Shown here: positions 17,841 through 24,776 of the stretch, piece after piece
How positions within the stretch are numbered: position 1 is the stretch's first letter
How the letters are laid out: each line of letters starts with the position of its first letter
Assembly (NCBI RefSeq): GCF_900103545.1
Contig: NZ_FNHH01000016.1
Span: 1 to 64,000, forward strand
Source of the DNA: Daejeonella rubra
GTDB lineage: Bacteria > Bacteroidota > Bacteroidia > Sphingobacteriales > Sphingobacteriaceae
DNA length: 64,000 nt
Direction of reading: 5' to 3'
The notes under the pieces: model-generated
Told to the model about the DNA's origin: nothing
Database searches by the model: none
What the model saw: only the letters and a program-made list of their open reading frames with translations
Made by a program: the position numbers and the translations under genes

Positions 17841-17874
17841 AAAATCAGCATTTTACGTAAAAAATCAGCATTTA
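17841..17874. repeat. Two direct copies of a 13-base motif, 20 bases apart
   Basis: AAAATCAGCATTT occurs at 17841-17853 and again at 17861-17873. The repeat unit is about two helical turns, so a protein could read both copies on the same DNA face. It lies upstream of the 63-residue gene and just past the stop of the histone-deacetylase-like gene. Confidence 0.6.
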
Positions 17875-17882
17875 GGGTCAAT

Positions 17883-18785
17883 TTAAAAATAAAGATCATG
17901 CGCGATCCGGAAGGTATTACAGTGAGCATCAACGATATCCGATACTTTGGTTGAGTAACCTCCGCCCATACTAACCTGAACAGGCAGGTTCAATTTTTTG
18001 CAGATTCCAAGCACCATTTCATCCCTTTCTTTACAAGCCTTTGTCGAAATATTCAGTTTACCGATCTTATCAGTAGAAAGTATATCCACCCCTGCCAGAT
18101 AAAAAACAAAATCCGGCTTATGCTGTGCAAACAGAATACTTAATTGATCCGACAAAATTTTAAGATATTCATTATCAGAAGTACCGTCTGGCAGTCCTAT
18201 ATCCAGATCTGAATGCTCTTTCCGAAATGGAAAATTCTTTTCCGCATGCATGGAAAAGGTAAATACCCTATCTTCATTATTGAATATTTCTGCAGTTCCA
18301 TTTCCCTGGTGAACATCAAGATCTATAATTAATATCCTTTTTGATAAATCCTTTGAAAGCAGATAATTAGCTGCAATTGCCTGATCATTTAAAAGACAAA
18401 AACCTTCGGCCCAGTTTGACCCTGCATGATGGGTTCCACCGGCAACATTAAATGCGATTCCATGACTAAGAGCATGCAGACAACAATTGATTGTGCCCTG
18501 AGCAATTCTTTTCTCACGCTCTATAAGTCCTGCAGATAATGGAAACCCAGACCGCCTGATCTCTGCAGGACTTAACTGAAGATCCCGTAATCGTTCCCAA
18601 TATGCCTTTACATGACTTAATAAGATAATTTCTTCAGGCAGCTCCCCTGGTGAAAAAAGATTCTTTTCAGTGATCAGGCCTTCATAAATGAGTTGTTCAG
18701 GAATGAGCTCATATTTTAGCATCGGAAAACGATGCCCTTCGGGAAGTGGATGAATATATATTGGATCAAAAGCAATATAAAGCAC
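17883..18785 (-). CDS. Histone deacetylase / acetoin utilisation (AcuC) family hydrolase
   Basis: A 300-residue arginase-deacetylase-fold Zn enzyme. The catalytic histidine pair is in GGTHHAG, and the metal ligands are in DLDVHQGNGT and LAGVD. The C-terminal MGGGYS is also typical. Bacterial members deacetylate small molecules or protein lysines. The start is GTG at 18785; the conserved N-terminal DPIYIHPLPEGHRFPM precedes the first available ATG, so the later ATG would cut the domain. It starts 7 bases after the TspO-like gene and is probably co-transcribed with it. The physiological substrate is unknown. Confidence 0.92.
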   Translation of the reverse strand: MLYIAFDPIYIHPLPEGHRFPMLKYELIPEQLIYEGLITEKNLFSPGELPEEIILLSHVKAYWERLRDLQLSPAEIRRSGFPLSAGLIEREKRIAQGTINCCLHALSHGIAFNVAGGTHHAGSNWAEGFCLLNDQAIAANYLLSKDLSKRILIIDLDVHQGNGTAEIFNNEDRVFTFSMHAEKNFPFRKEHSDLDIGLPDGTSDNEYLKILSDQLSILFAQHKPDFVFYLAGVDILSTDKIGKLNISTKACKERDEMVLGICKKLNLPVQVSMGGGYSTKVSDIVDAHCNTFRIAHDLYF

Positions 18786-18792
18786 CTGAAAA

Positions 18793-19605
18793 TTAAGGGT
18801 TTATAAGTTCTTTTCCCGATTTAGCTCCACTAAAGAAACGAATGATCAAAGCGAGAAGGATGACTACAAATGCGGCATACGCAGCATTGATAACATTCTC
18901 AAAATCAGTCGGGTTAACCTGCTGACGTTTCAGTATAATTCCATACAATGCCCAAATCACCACAAATCCAAATGGAATATTTCTTCTGACCAAAATAACG
19001 AAAAGGGAGATCAAAGTCGCTGCACCGATCATAATGATTACCCAGAAATTATCAGAGATACCAGCACCAGACCAGTTAAGCGACTTCAGATAAGCACTTA
19101 TATTGGCAATAGTGGCAATACATATCCAGGCGAAATAAATACTCAGGGGAAACTGAGTGAATATTTTAGTTGAAATTGGTCGGTCCGGATTAGATATATG
19201 AGCCCTCACACTAATAATAATAAGTGTGACCAACTGAATCAGGATCAAAATTACGGATGTAAGCAGTTGCTCATTAACCCATGCCAGTAACCAAATGCCT
19301 GTAGCAATATTGTTAACAATAAATAACCAGCCTATATTTTTGGTATCCAGATTAGTATGTTGAATATCTGCCTTTGCAAAAGCTGCATATAGATGAAAAA
19401 TACAGAAAGCAAATAAGGCTAAATAAATAAGGCCCCAGATGGCAAATGTGATACCTGCAGGAGCAAAAACAGTATCATATCTGGCAGAAACCTGACCTAC
19501 ATCCAAAATTGAAAAATATTTCAATTGGACGAGATATGAAAAAGTCAAATGAAAGGCAAAGGCTATAAAATTCAGTACAGCTAAAATTTTTGGTGTCATC
19601 TTCAT
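18793..19605 (-). CDS. TspO/MBR-related tryptophan-rich membrane protein
   Basis: A 270-residue membrane protein with about eight hydrophobic segments and many Trp residues. GITFAIWGLIYLAL and AWVNEQLL in the first half resemble the TspO/MBR tryptophan-rich sensory protein fold, here in the longer Bacteroidota form. TspO proteins bind porphyrins, and in Rhodobacter they influence carotenoid gene expression; whether the long form does this is not known. It shares a strand with the deacetylase-like gene (7-base gap) downstream and the glycosylase upstream (24-base gap). Confidence 0.75.
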   Translation of the reverse strand: MKMTPKILAVLNFIAFAFHLTFSYLVQLKYFSILDVGQVSARYDTVFAPAGITFAIWGLIYLALFAFCIFHLYAAFAKADIQHTNLDTKNIGWLFIVNNIATGIWLLAWVNEQLLTSVILILIQLVTLIIISVRAHISNPDRPISTKIFTQFPLSIYFAWICIATIANISAYLKSLNWSGAGISDNFWVIIMIGAATLISLFVILVRRNIPFGFVVIWALYGIILKRQQVNPTDFENVINAAYAAFVVILLALIIRFFSGAKSGKELINP

Positions 19606-19629
19606 AATTTACACAATATAATTGAATGA

Positions 19630-20238
19630 TCACAAATGAGGGCGGCTTACGTAGGGATTTCCTTTTATATAGAAGCGCCAAGGCATGAGTTTGTATGGAC
19701 CTTCAAAATTCATACCTATTCTCGCTGAAGCAATAATCTGGTCATTACGAAATGAATTTTCACAATCAGATAGCCATATAATATCACCTTGAAGATCAAA
19801 GCCATTATGAGTCTTATTTAAACCTAAAGCTTTAGTTAAAGCACCAGGGCCCTGACATAAGCGCTGATCTTTATTAAAAATATTTCTTCTTGCCCTCATG
19901 ACATCTAGACCGGTATGAGGTTCAATTGCTCTGATAAGAATTGCATGAGAACTTCCTTCTTCACCTGTTACAATATTCAGCATATCGTGTATGCCGTAAC
20001 AAATGTACATATAGACCAATCCGCCGGACCTATACATCATTTCATTTCGGGGAGTTTTACGATCATTGTAGGCATGAGAACCTCTATCCTCCGGACCGCA
20101 ATAAGCTTCAGTTTCTATGATCTTTCCACCGCAAAGCTGACCATCTATCATTGAATATAGATCTTTTCCTAATAGTTCAGTAGCGATTGTTATTACATCA
20201 TCACGTTGATAGAAATCTATGGTAAGCTTTTTATTCAA
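19630..20238 (-). CDS. mpg: DNA-3-methyladenine glycosylase (AAG/MPG family)
   Basis: A 202-residue base-excision enzyme removing alkylated purines. Family markers: the N-terminal FYQRDDVITIATELLGK, ETEAYCGPEDRGSHAYNDRKTPRN at about residues 41-64 with the catalytic Glu, VYMYICYGIHDMLNIV, LIRAIEP, and CQGPGALTKALG. The full domain requires a TTG start at 20238, which overlaps the stop of the upstream fRMsr gene by 4 bases (TTGA) and so is probably translationally coupled. Cytoplasmic. DNA repair fits the neighbourhood of oxidative-damage enzymes. Confidence 0.95.
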   Translation of the reverse strand: MNKKLTIDFYQRDDVITIATELLGKDLYSMIDGQLCGGKIIETEAYCGPEDRGSHAYNDRKTPRNEMMYRSGGLVYMYICYGIHDMLNIVTGEEGSSHAILIRAIEPHTGLDVMRARRNIFNKDQRLCQGPGALTKALGLNKTHNGFDLQGDIIWLSDCENSFRNDQIIASARIGMNFEGPYKLMPWRFYIKGNPYVSRPHL

Positions 20239-20714
20239 GATCTAAATGGTATAAGTTCAAGAATCGCTGACAAATTAACTGCATCTGACTCATCAAAACT
20301 ATTCAGTTCAGAACTATCCACATCAAGAACACCGATAACAAGGCCATTCCTGATAATAGGAATTACAATTTCAGATCTCGATGCAGAACTACAGGCAATA
20401 TGACCCGGAAAAGCATCTACATCCGGAACAACAAGTGTTATTGCCTGTTCCCATGCTGAGCCGCATACACCTTTTCCTTTTTGTATTCTGGTACAAGCTA
20501 CCGGTCCCTGAAAGGGTCCCAGAACCAGTTCATTTCCTTTGACCATGTAAAATCCAACCCAGAAAAAGTCAAATTGTTCTTTTAAAGCGGCACAAACATT
20601 GCCCATATTTGCTGTTTCATCATTTTCTCCTTCAAGCAATGCGGAAATTTGAGGGAGTAAGGACCTGTACTGATCAGACTTATCTCCTGATAAAATTTTT
20701 AAGTCTTCTGCCAT
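20235..20714 (-). CDS. msrC: Free methionine-(R)-sulfoxide reductase (GAF fold)
   Basis: A 159-residue GAF-domain enzyme that reduces free methionine-R-sulfoxide using thioredoxin. Its three cysteines at 74, 84 and 108 match E. coli fRMsr Cys84, Cys94 and Cys118, with the blocks GKGVCGSAWE, VPDVDAFPGHIAC and ASRSEIVIP. This full set supports a catalytic reductase rather than a signalling GAF domain. It overlaps the glycosylase gene downstream and points to a repair unit for oxidative damage. Confidence 0.95.
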   Translation of the reverse strand: MAEDLKILSGDKSDQYRSLLPQISALLEGENDETANMGNVCAALKEQFDFFWVGFYMVKGNELVLGPFQGPVACTRIQKGKGVCGSAWEQAITLVVPDVDAFPGHIACSSASRSEIVIPIIRNGLVIGVLDVDSSELNSFDESDAVNLSAILELIPFRS

Positions 20715-20906
20715 CCGGTAAAATTAATTGAATTAAAATTTAATATTATAATTAAAATCAATCTTCATGTTAAATTCATCTTGGATGCCAATTTTTGTAT
20801 TGAAATAAATTTAGATATTAAAATTAAAAACTAAATTTTATCTGTTTTGTAAAATATTATATTAATAATTTATTAATGACAAAATAAAAAGGAAAAACAA
20901 AAATCT

Positions 20907-21371
20907 ATGAAAAAAGCAATCATCCTGGTAGCCCTCTTTGCAGCATTGGGGACGACCTATTCACAAGCACAGTATAGACAGGAACAAACTGTTTGGGGAT
21001 CAAATGATAATAATGTTTACAGAGACGATCGAGGTGAATACCGTTATGAAATGCGGGAAAGAAGGGTATGGATACCGGAATACCGGACCGGAGGCATATT
21101 TGGTGTAGGAGGCCGCAGAGTACCCGGGCATTATGAAATGAGAAATGAGCGGGTAAAAGTATATATAGGTCAGAATTATCAGAACAGAAATAAGCATCCC
21201 CATGGTATGCCTCCCGGACAGAGAAAGAAATCTGATAACAGATATGATTCCCGATACTATGAACGCAACCGAAATGATGATCGTTATGAGGACAGAAACC
21301 GGGATAACAGTGACGATGTCAGGTACGAGAATACTAAAGGCCGCGGAAACCGGAACAATGACCGCGACTAA
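20907..21371 (+). CDS. Exported Arg/Tyr/Asp-rich protein
   Basis: A 154-residue protein with a signal peptide at residues 1-21 (ending SQAQ). The mature chain is strongly charged: the first part has RRVWIPEYRTGG and GGRRVPGHYEMR, and the C-terminal 60 residues are Asn/Arg/Asp/Tyr-rich low-complexity sequence. It resembles small exported proteins of Bacteroidota with a YRYEMRERRVWIPEY-like core, but no function is known. A strong hairpin terminator follows, so it is a single-gene unit. Upstream 20715-20906 is very A+T-rich with no recognised element. Confidence 0.75.
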   Translation: MKKAIILVALFAALGTTYSQAQYRQEQTVWGSNDNNVYRDDRGEYRYEMRERRVWIPEYRTGGIFGVGGRRVPGHYEMRNERVKVYIGQNYQNRNKHPHGMPPGQRKKSDNRYDSRYYERNRNDDRYEDRNRDNSDDVRYENTKGRGNRNNDRD

Positions 21372-21386
21372 TTAGTAAGCTGTTCT

Positions 21387-21433
21387 TATAAAAGAAAAGT
21401 CTTCCCCAAACCGGGAGGACTTTTCTTTTATAA
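21387..21433 (+). terminator. Strong intrinsic terminator
   Basis: TATAAAAGAAAAGTC and GACTTTTCTTTTATA form a 15-bp stem, extended inward by CCC/GGG pairs. It separates the exported-protein gene from the CrtA-like gene and ends the first. Confidence 0.92.
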
Positions 21434-21462
21434 ATTGTCCTGAAGAATACATTCGGATAAAT

Positions 21463-21470
21463 TAACTTTG
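21463..21470 (+). promoter_or_regulatory. Candidate -7 promoter element of the CrtA-like gene
   Basis: TAACTTTG matches the Bacteroidota consensus TAnnTTTG and lies 31 bases before the ATG, downstream of a terminator. A TTG 25 bases upstream is too distant to be an ideal -33 element. Confidence 0.55.
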
Positions 21471-21501
21471 AGGCCTGTATTATAAATCATTAAGATCCTC
21501 T

Positions 21502-22206
21502 ATGATCGTTTCATTAAGCATTGTCAGGTACCGGCGATTATACATACCCTTCGCATTAATGGCGATGGCTGTTCACCGCATTCCACTGGTTATGAACAAT
21601 AAGTGCAGGTTCTGGAAACTAATGGGATGTGGCAGAAACGGAACATTTGACCTGCAACCCGACTGGCAGCAATGGGCTCTAATGGCTGTATGGGATTCAG
21701 AAGAGGATTTTAATAATTTCAATGAAGGTTCTTTTATTTCCTGGTGGTGGAAAACGTTCACTACAGAAAAATGGACATTGTTAAGTGTCCCTTTAGCAAG
21801 TCATGGAAAATGGGATGGTAAAGAACCATTTAAGATGAACGAATATGATAAAGATCATACAGGACCTGTTGTAGTTTTAACAAGGGCGACCATAAGATTG
21901 AGTAAATTAAAGAGATTCTGGACACATGTTGATCCGGTTGCACAGATCATGACTAAGGCAAAGGGATACCTAACTTCAGTTGGTATTGGCGAGGCTCCTT
22001 TTTTCAGACAGGCGACCATTTCTGTTTGGGATAACATGGAAAACATGAAAGCCTTTGCTTATGGCTCTAAAGACCATGCAGAGGTGATCAAAAAAACAAG
22101 AAAAGAAGACTGGTATAGTGAAGAGCTTTTTGCCAGATTTAAAATAATATCAGGAACAGGAACTCTGAATGGTATTGATCCATTAGTAGAAATTAAAGAC
22201 ATTTAA
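21502..22206 (+). CDS. CrtA-like (spheroidene monooxygenase family) protein
   Basis: A 234-residue protein with two related halves. It resembles the CrtA/spheroidene monooxygenase family: FDLQPDWQQWALMAVWDSEEDFNNF, WWWKTFTTEKWTLLSVPLASHGKWDG, and a C-terminal TISVWDNMENMKAFAYGSKDHAEVIKKTRKEDWYSEELFARF. CrtA from phototrophs adds keto groups to acyclic carotenoids using O2. The Bacteroidota members are generally annotated with this name, but their substrate is unproven. It lies 9 kb from the crt operon with its own promoter and is followed 16 bases later by an 83-residue gene. I call the family with confidence and the activity with caution. Confidence 0.78.
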   Translation: MIVSLSIVRYRRLYIPFALMAMAVHRIPLVMNNKCRFWKLMGCGRNGTFDLQPDWQQWALMAVWDSEEDFNNFNEGSFISWWWKTFTTEKWTLLSVPLASHGKWDGKEPFKMNEYDKDHTGPVVVLTRATIRLSKLKRFWTHVDPVAQIMTKAKGYLTSVGIGEAPFFRQATISVWDNMENMKAFAYGSKDHAEVIKKTRKEDWYSEELFARFKIISGTGTLNGIDPLVEIKDI

Positions 22207-22222
22207 AAAACAAGAACCACAA

Positions 22223-22474
22223 ATGAGAGTCATTGCAGAGCTACCACATCCTGATTGTAAGATCAGCATATTTTCAATGAACCAGAAGTATATCATAAAA
22301 CTGGAGAAGGGAGTTTTTGAGCAGATCTATAAAATATCAGAGCTTGATGTACCTGAGGGGGTGGATGGAGTATTTAAGATCTTAAACGATAATTTTATAA
22401 AAACTGCAGCTGAACGATTTAATCAAATGAGGAGTGATTTCAATGAGGCATATAAAGAATACGATAGTTTTTAA
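22223..22474 (+). CDS. Small hypothetical protein (83 residues)
   Basis: A short protein starting MRVIAELPHPDCKISIFSMNQKYIIKLEKG, with a mixed strand/helix pattern and an acidic C-terminal helix. There is no signal peptide or membrane segment. It is 16 bases downstream of the CrtA-like gene on the same strand, so it is probably co-transcribed with it. I do not recognise a named domain. The 264 bases after it hold no gene that I can support. Confidence 0.72.
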   Translation: MRVIAELPHPDCKISIFSMNQKYIIKLEKGVFEQIYKISELDVPEGVDGVFKILNDNFIKTAAERFNQMRSDFNEAYKEYDSF

Positions 22475-22738
22475 ATCATAAGTAGTTGATTTACAGTATT
22501 TAAATTCAACAAACAGAATTAAATTCTGCAAAATAGCCTATTTTAACCAAATTTTTTACGCGATATATTATATTTAGCTTTATATAAAACAAAGTAAAGT
22601 ACTGATAATTAATTTATTATGTTGCATGGCAAAATATAATATTGCCTCCTATTATTGCCAAATTAATGGGAAGTTTAAACATTTTTACATATTTCACTTC
22701 AATCTAAAAGCATTGATTTTTTTTTATATTTTTGAATC

Positions 22739-23266
22739 ATGAAAGATATCCTGTCACCACGTTTTATAGTATTAAGCCTTTTAGTTATTGCTGCGGCTTT
22801 AACCCGTGCACTTCCCTATCTGATTCCTCATATCTGGAACTTCACAGCTGTGGGTGCTCTGGCTATTTTTGCTGGTGCACAATTCAATAACAGAGGCCTT
22901 GCTTTTATCATGCCTTTAGCAGCGATGGCAATCTCAGATATATTTATCGGGAATGGTTTTAGTCTTTTGGTATACTTTGGTTTTACAGCTATGGTAGCAT
23001 GCGGATTCCTTGTAAGAAATAAGGTTAATGTTACCAATGTTGTTCTTGCTTCTTTTATCAGTGCAAGTATATTTTTCCTGATCACAAATTTTGCCTTCTT
23101 TTATCCTGTAACTTTATACCCGCATAACATTTCGGGTATTCTTACATCCTATGCAGCTGGTTTACCATTCTTCAGAAATATGTTAATTGGAAATATGGTT
23201 TTCTCTGCAGTATTATTCAGCAGCTTTTATCTTTTATCGAAGCGTTATCCGGCATTAGCCAAATAA
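22739..23266 (+). CDS. DUF6580 family membrane protein (ECF S-component-like)
   Basis: A 175-residue integral membrane protein with about five hydrophobic segments. It opens with a first helix (IVLSLLVIAAALTRALPYLI) and then NFTAVGALAIFAGAQFNNR, followed by LPLAAMAISDIFIG-type spacing. This matches the DUF6580 group, which resembles ECF-transporter substrate-binding (S) components. No ECF ATPase or T component is nearby. The substrate is unknown. A TATTTTTG sequence just before the ATG could be a -7 promoter element, but no -33 element is evident. Confidence 0.82.
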   Translation: MKDILSPRFIVLSLLVIAAALTRALPYLIPHIWNFTAVGALAIFAGAQFNNRGLAFIMPLAAMAISDIFIGNGFSLLVYFGFTAMVACGFLVRNKVNVTNVVLASFISASIFFLITNFAFFYPVTLYPHNISGILTSYAAGLPFFRNMLIGNMVFSAVLFSSFYLLSKRYPALAK

Positions 23267-23283
23267 CAATCTTGTTATTTATA

Positions 23284-23320
23284 AAAAAAACCTGATTGGT
23301 AATCCAATCAGGTTTTTTTA
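23284..23320 (+). terminator. Bidirectional intrinsic terminator
   Basis: AAACCTGATTGG and CCAATCAGGTTT form a perfect 12-bp stem with the loop TAAT and A/T tracts on either side. It lies between two genes pointing at each other (DUF6580 and the sirtuin), so it can serve both. Confidence 0.95.
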
Positions 23321-23325
23321 TGCTA

Positions 23326-24006
23326 TTAAATTAAGAGTCGTTCAACCAATTCAGGAACTCCAATTGAAGAACTTTTTATTATCATATCCAGGTCCTTAAG
23401 TGGGATTTCTGGACAATTCAGATCTACAAGGTATTTTGGAACATTAGGTGGCACAAAGTCAATGAGCCCAGCTGCCGGATATACCTTTAAAGAAGTGCCT
23501 ATAACGATAAAGATATCGGCCTGGGAACATAGTTTTTGGGCATATTCGATCATAGGAACAGGCTCCCCAAACCAAACTACATGAGGACGTAGCTGAGAAC
23601 CAAGTTCACAAACTTCTCCCATTTTCAATTCCCAGCCTAAAATATCGTAAGTAAGTACAGGATTCTTGTCAGACTGCGACTTAGTGATCAATCCATGAAG
23701 GTGAATTATATTAGATGATCCAGCCCTCTCATGGAGGTCATCTATATTTTGAGTGATAATGGTGACTTCATACTTTTCTTCAAGCCTGGCCAATGCAAAA
23801 TGGGCTAAATTGGGTATTGCATCCAGCACATTCTTACGGCGTTCATTATAAAATGTCTGTACCAGTATTGGATCTCTTCTCCATGCTTCAGGGGTTGCGA
23901 CATCAATCACATTATAACCCTCCCAAAGTCCGCCTGAATCCCGAAAGGTTTTCAAGCCACTTTCAGCTGAAATGCCTGCTCCAGTTAATACGACGATCTT
24001 TTTCAT
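23326..24006 (-). CDS. cobB: Sir2-family NAD-dependent protein deacylase (class III, CobB-like)
   Basis: A 226-residue sirtuin that removes acyl groups from lysine using NAD. Motifs: GAGISAESG at 9-17, FRD near 21, TQNIDDLHERAG at 85-96, catalytic His104 in HLHG, and RPHVVWFGE at 140-148. Tyr53 and Arg56 (YNER) match the class III pair that favours negatively charged acyl groups such as succinyl-lysine. The usual four Zn-binding cysteines are not present: only Cys133 lies in that region. The gene follows the diphthine-ammonia-ligase-family gene by 7 bases. Confidence 0.93.
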   Translation of the reverse strand: MKKIVVLTGAGISAESGLKTFRDSGGLWEGYNVIDVATPEAWRRDPILVQTFYNERRKNVLDAIPNLAHFALARLEEKYEVTIITQNIDDLHERAGSSNIIHLHGLITKSQSDKNPVLTYDILGWELKMGEVCELGSQLRPHVVWFGEPVPMIEYAQKLCSQADIFIVIGTSLKVYPAAGLIDFVPPNVPKYLVDLNCPEIPLKDLDMIIKSSSIGVPELVERLLI

Positions 24007-24013
24007 TGCTTTC

Positions 24014-24706
24014 CTAAATTATGTCTAAAAATAAGAATCCACTTTCAGATTCACCTTTCGCTGTTTCAATCTTCAATGGTTTAAAAACCAGTTCTCCGGT
24101 TTGATAAGGGATCGAATCCTTAAAAACCGGTCCGGCAAAGCAAAAAGTATGGTATTCTCCATTTTCACCACATGGGTCCACTCCTTCCGGCAGATCTTCA
24201 AGAAATTTACGGTCCAATTGCCTTCCAATCCAATCCTCACTTAATACCCCAGTATTGATGCAGCAGGTGATAGCCTTAAATCCATTAGCAATAAAATTGT
24301 TCATAAGTTCTACAGTTGGTATTTCCCAAAGGGGAAAAGAGGCTTTTAAACCTCCCCGATTCACCAGTTCTTCCCTGTATTTTCGAAGATCTTCCAGATG
24401 AATATCCCCAAAGGCAAGAACTTCAACCCCTTTCTTCTTCAAATCACCGCATAATTCAAGGAAAGCATGTTCATATGAATCATTAGCAGCCTGGTTAGGA
24501 ACCCACATCTTAATTAATGGTATACCTAAAGCTTCGCATTGCCTATCAAGTATGACTTCAGGGATACCATGCATAGAGACACGCTTATATTCCTCATTCA
24601 ATGTTGTAACAAGCGCAAGCAGCTCAAAATTTTCATCATTCTGTATTTTATGCAATGCCATTGCTGAATCTTTACCTGCACTCCAGAATAGGACAACTTT
24701 CTTCAT
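24014..24706 (-). CDS. Diphthine--ammonia ligase family (ATP_bind_4) protein
   Basis: A 230-residue PP-loop/alpha-hydrolase-fold protein with the ATP motif FWSAGKDSAMALH at residues 7-19. It also has AFGDIHLEDLRKYREELV around residue 100 and a C-terminal DPCGENGEYHTF block typical of ATP_bind_4 proteins. In eukaryotes and archaea the family amidates diphthine on EF2; bacteria lack diphthamide, so the real bacterial reaction is unknown. It lies directly upstream of the sirtuin on the same strand. Confidence 0.88.
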   Translation of the reverse strand: MKKVVLFWSAGKDSAMALHKIQNDENFELLALVTTLNEEYKRVSMHGIPEVILDRQCEALGIPLIKMWVPNQAANDSYEHAFLELCGDLKKKGVEVLAFGDIHLEDLRKYREELVNRGGLKASFPLWEIPTVELMNNFIANGFKAITCCINTGVLSEDWIGRQLDRKFLEDLPEGVDPCGENGEYHTFCFAGPVFKDSIPYQTGELVFKPLKIETAKGESESGFLFLDII

Positions 24707-24726
24707 TTTTACTTTTCTATAAACAA

Positions 24727-24757
24727 AAATAGCGATGAATTTTATCCATCGCTATTT
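24727..24757 (-). terminator. Terminator after the B12 receptor gene
   Basis: AAATAGCGATG and CATCGCTATTT form an 11-bp stem with an 8-base A/T-rich loop. On the minus strand a U-rich tail follows. It ends the btuB transcript, 20 bases past its stop. Confidence 0.9.
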
Positions 24758-24776
24758 AATAATATTTTGAATTTAT

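Noticed and set aside
17841..17874. The two 13-base direct repeats as a CRISPR fragment
   Set aside because: Only two short copies with a 7-base spacer and no cas genes; this is more like an operator pair.
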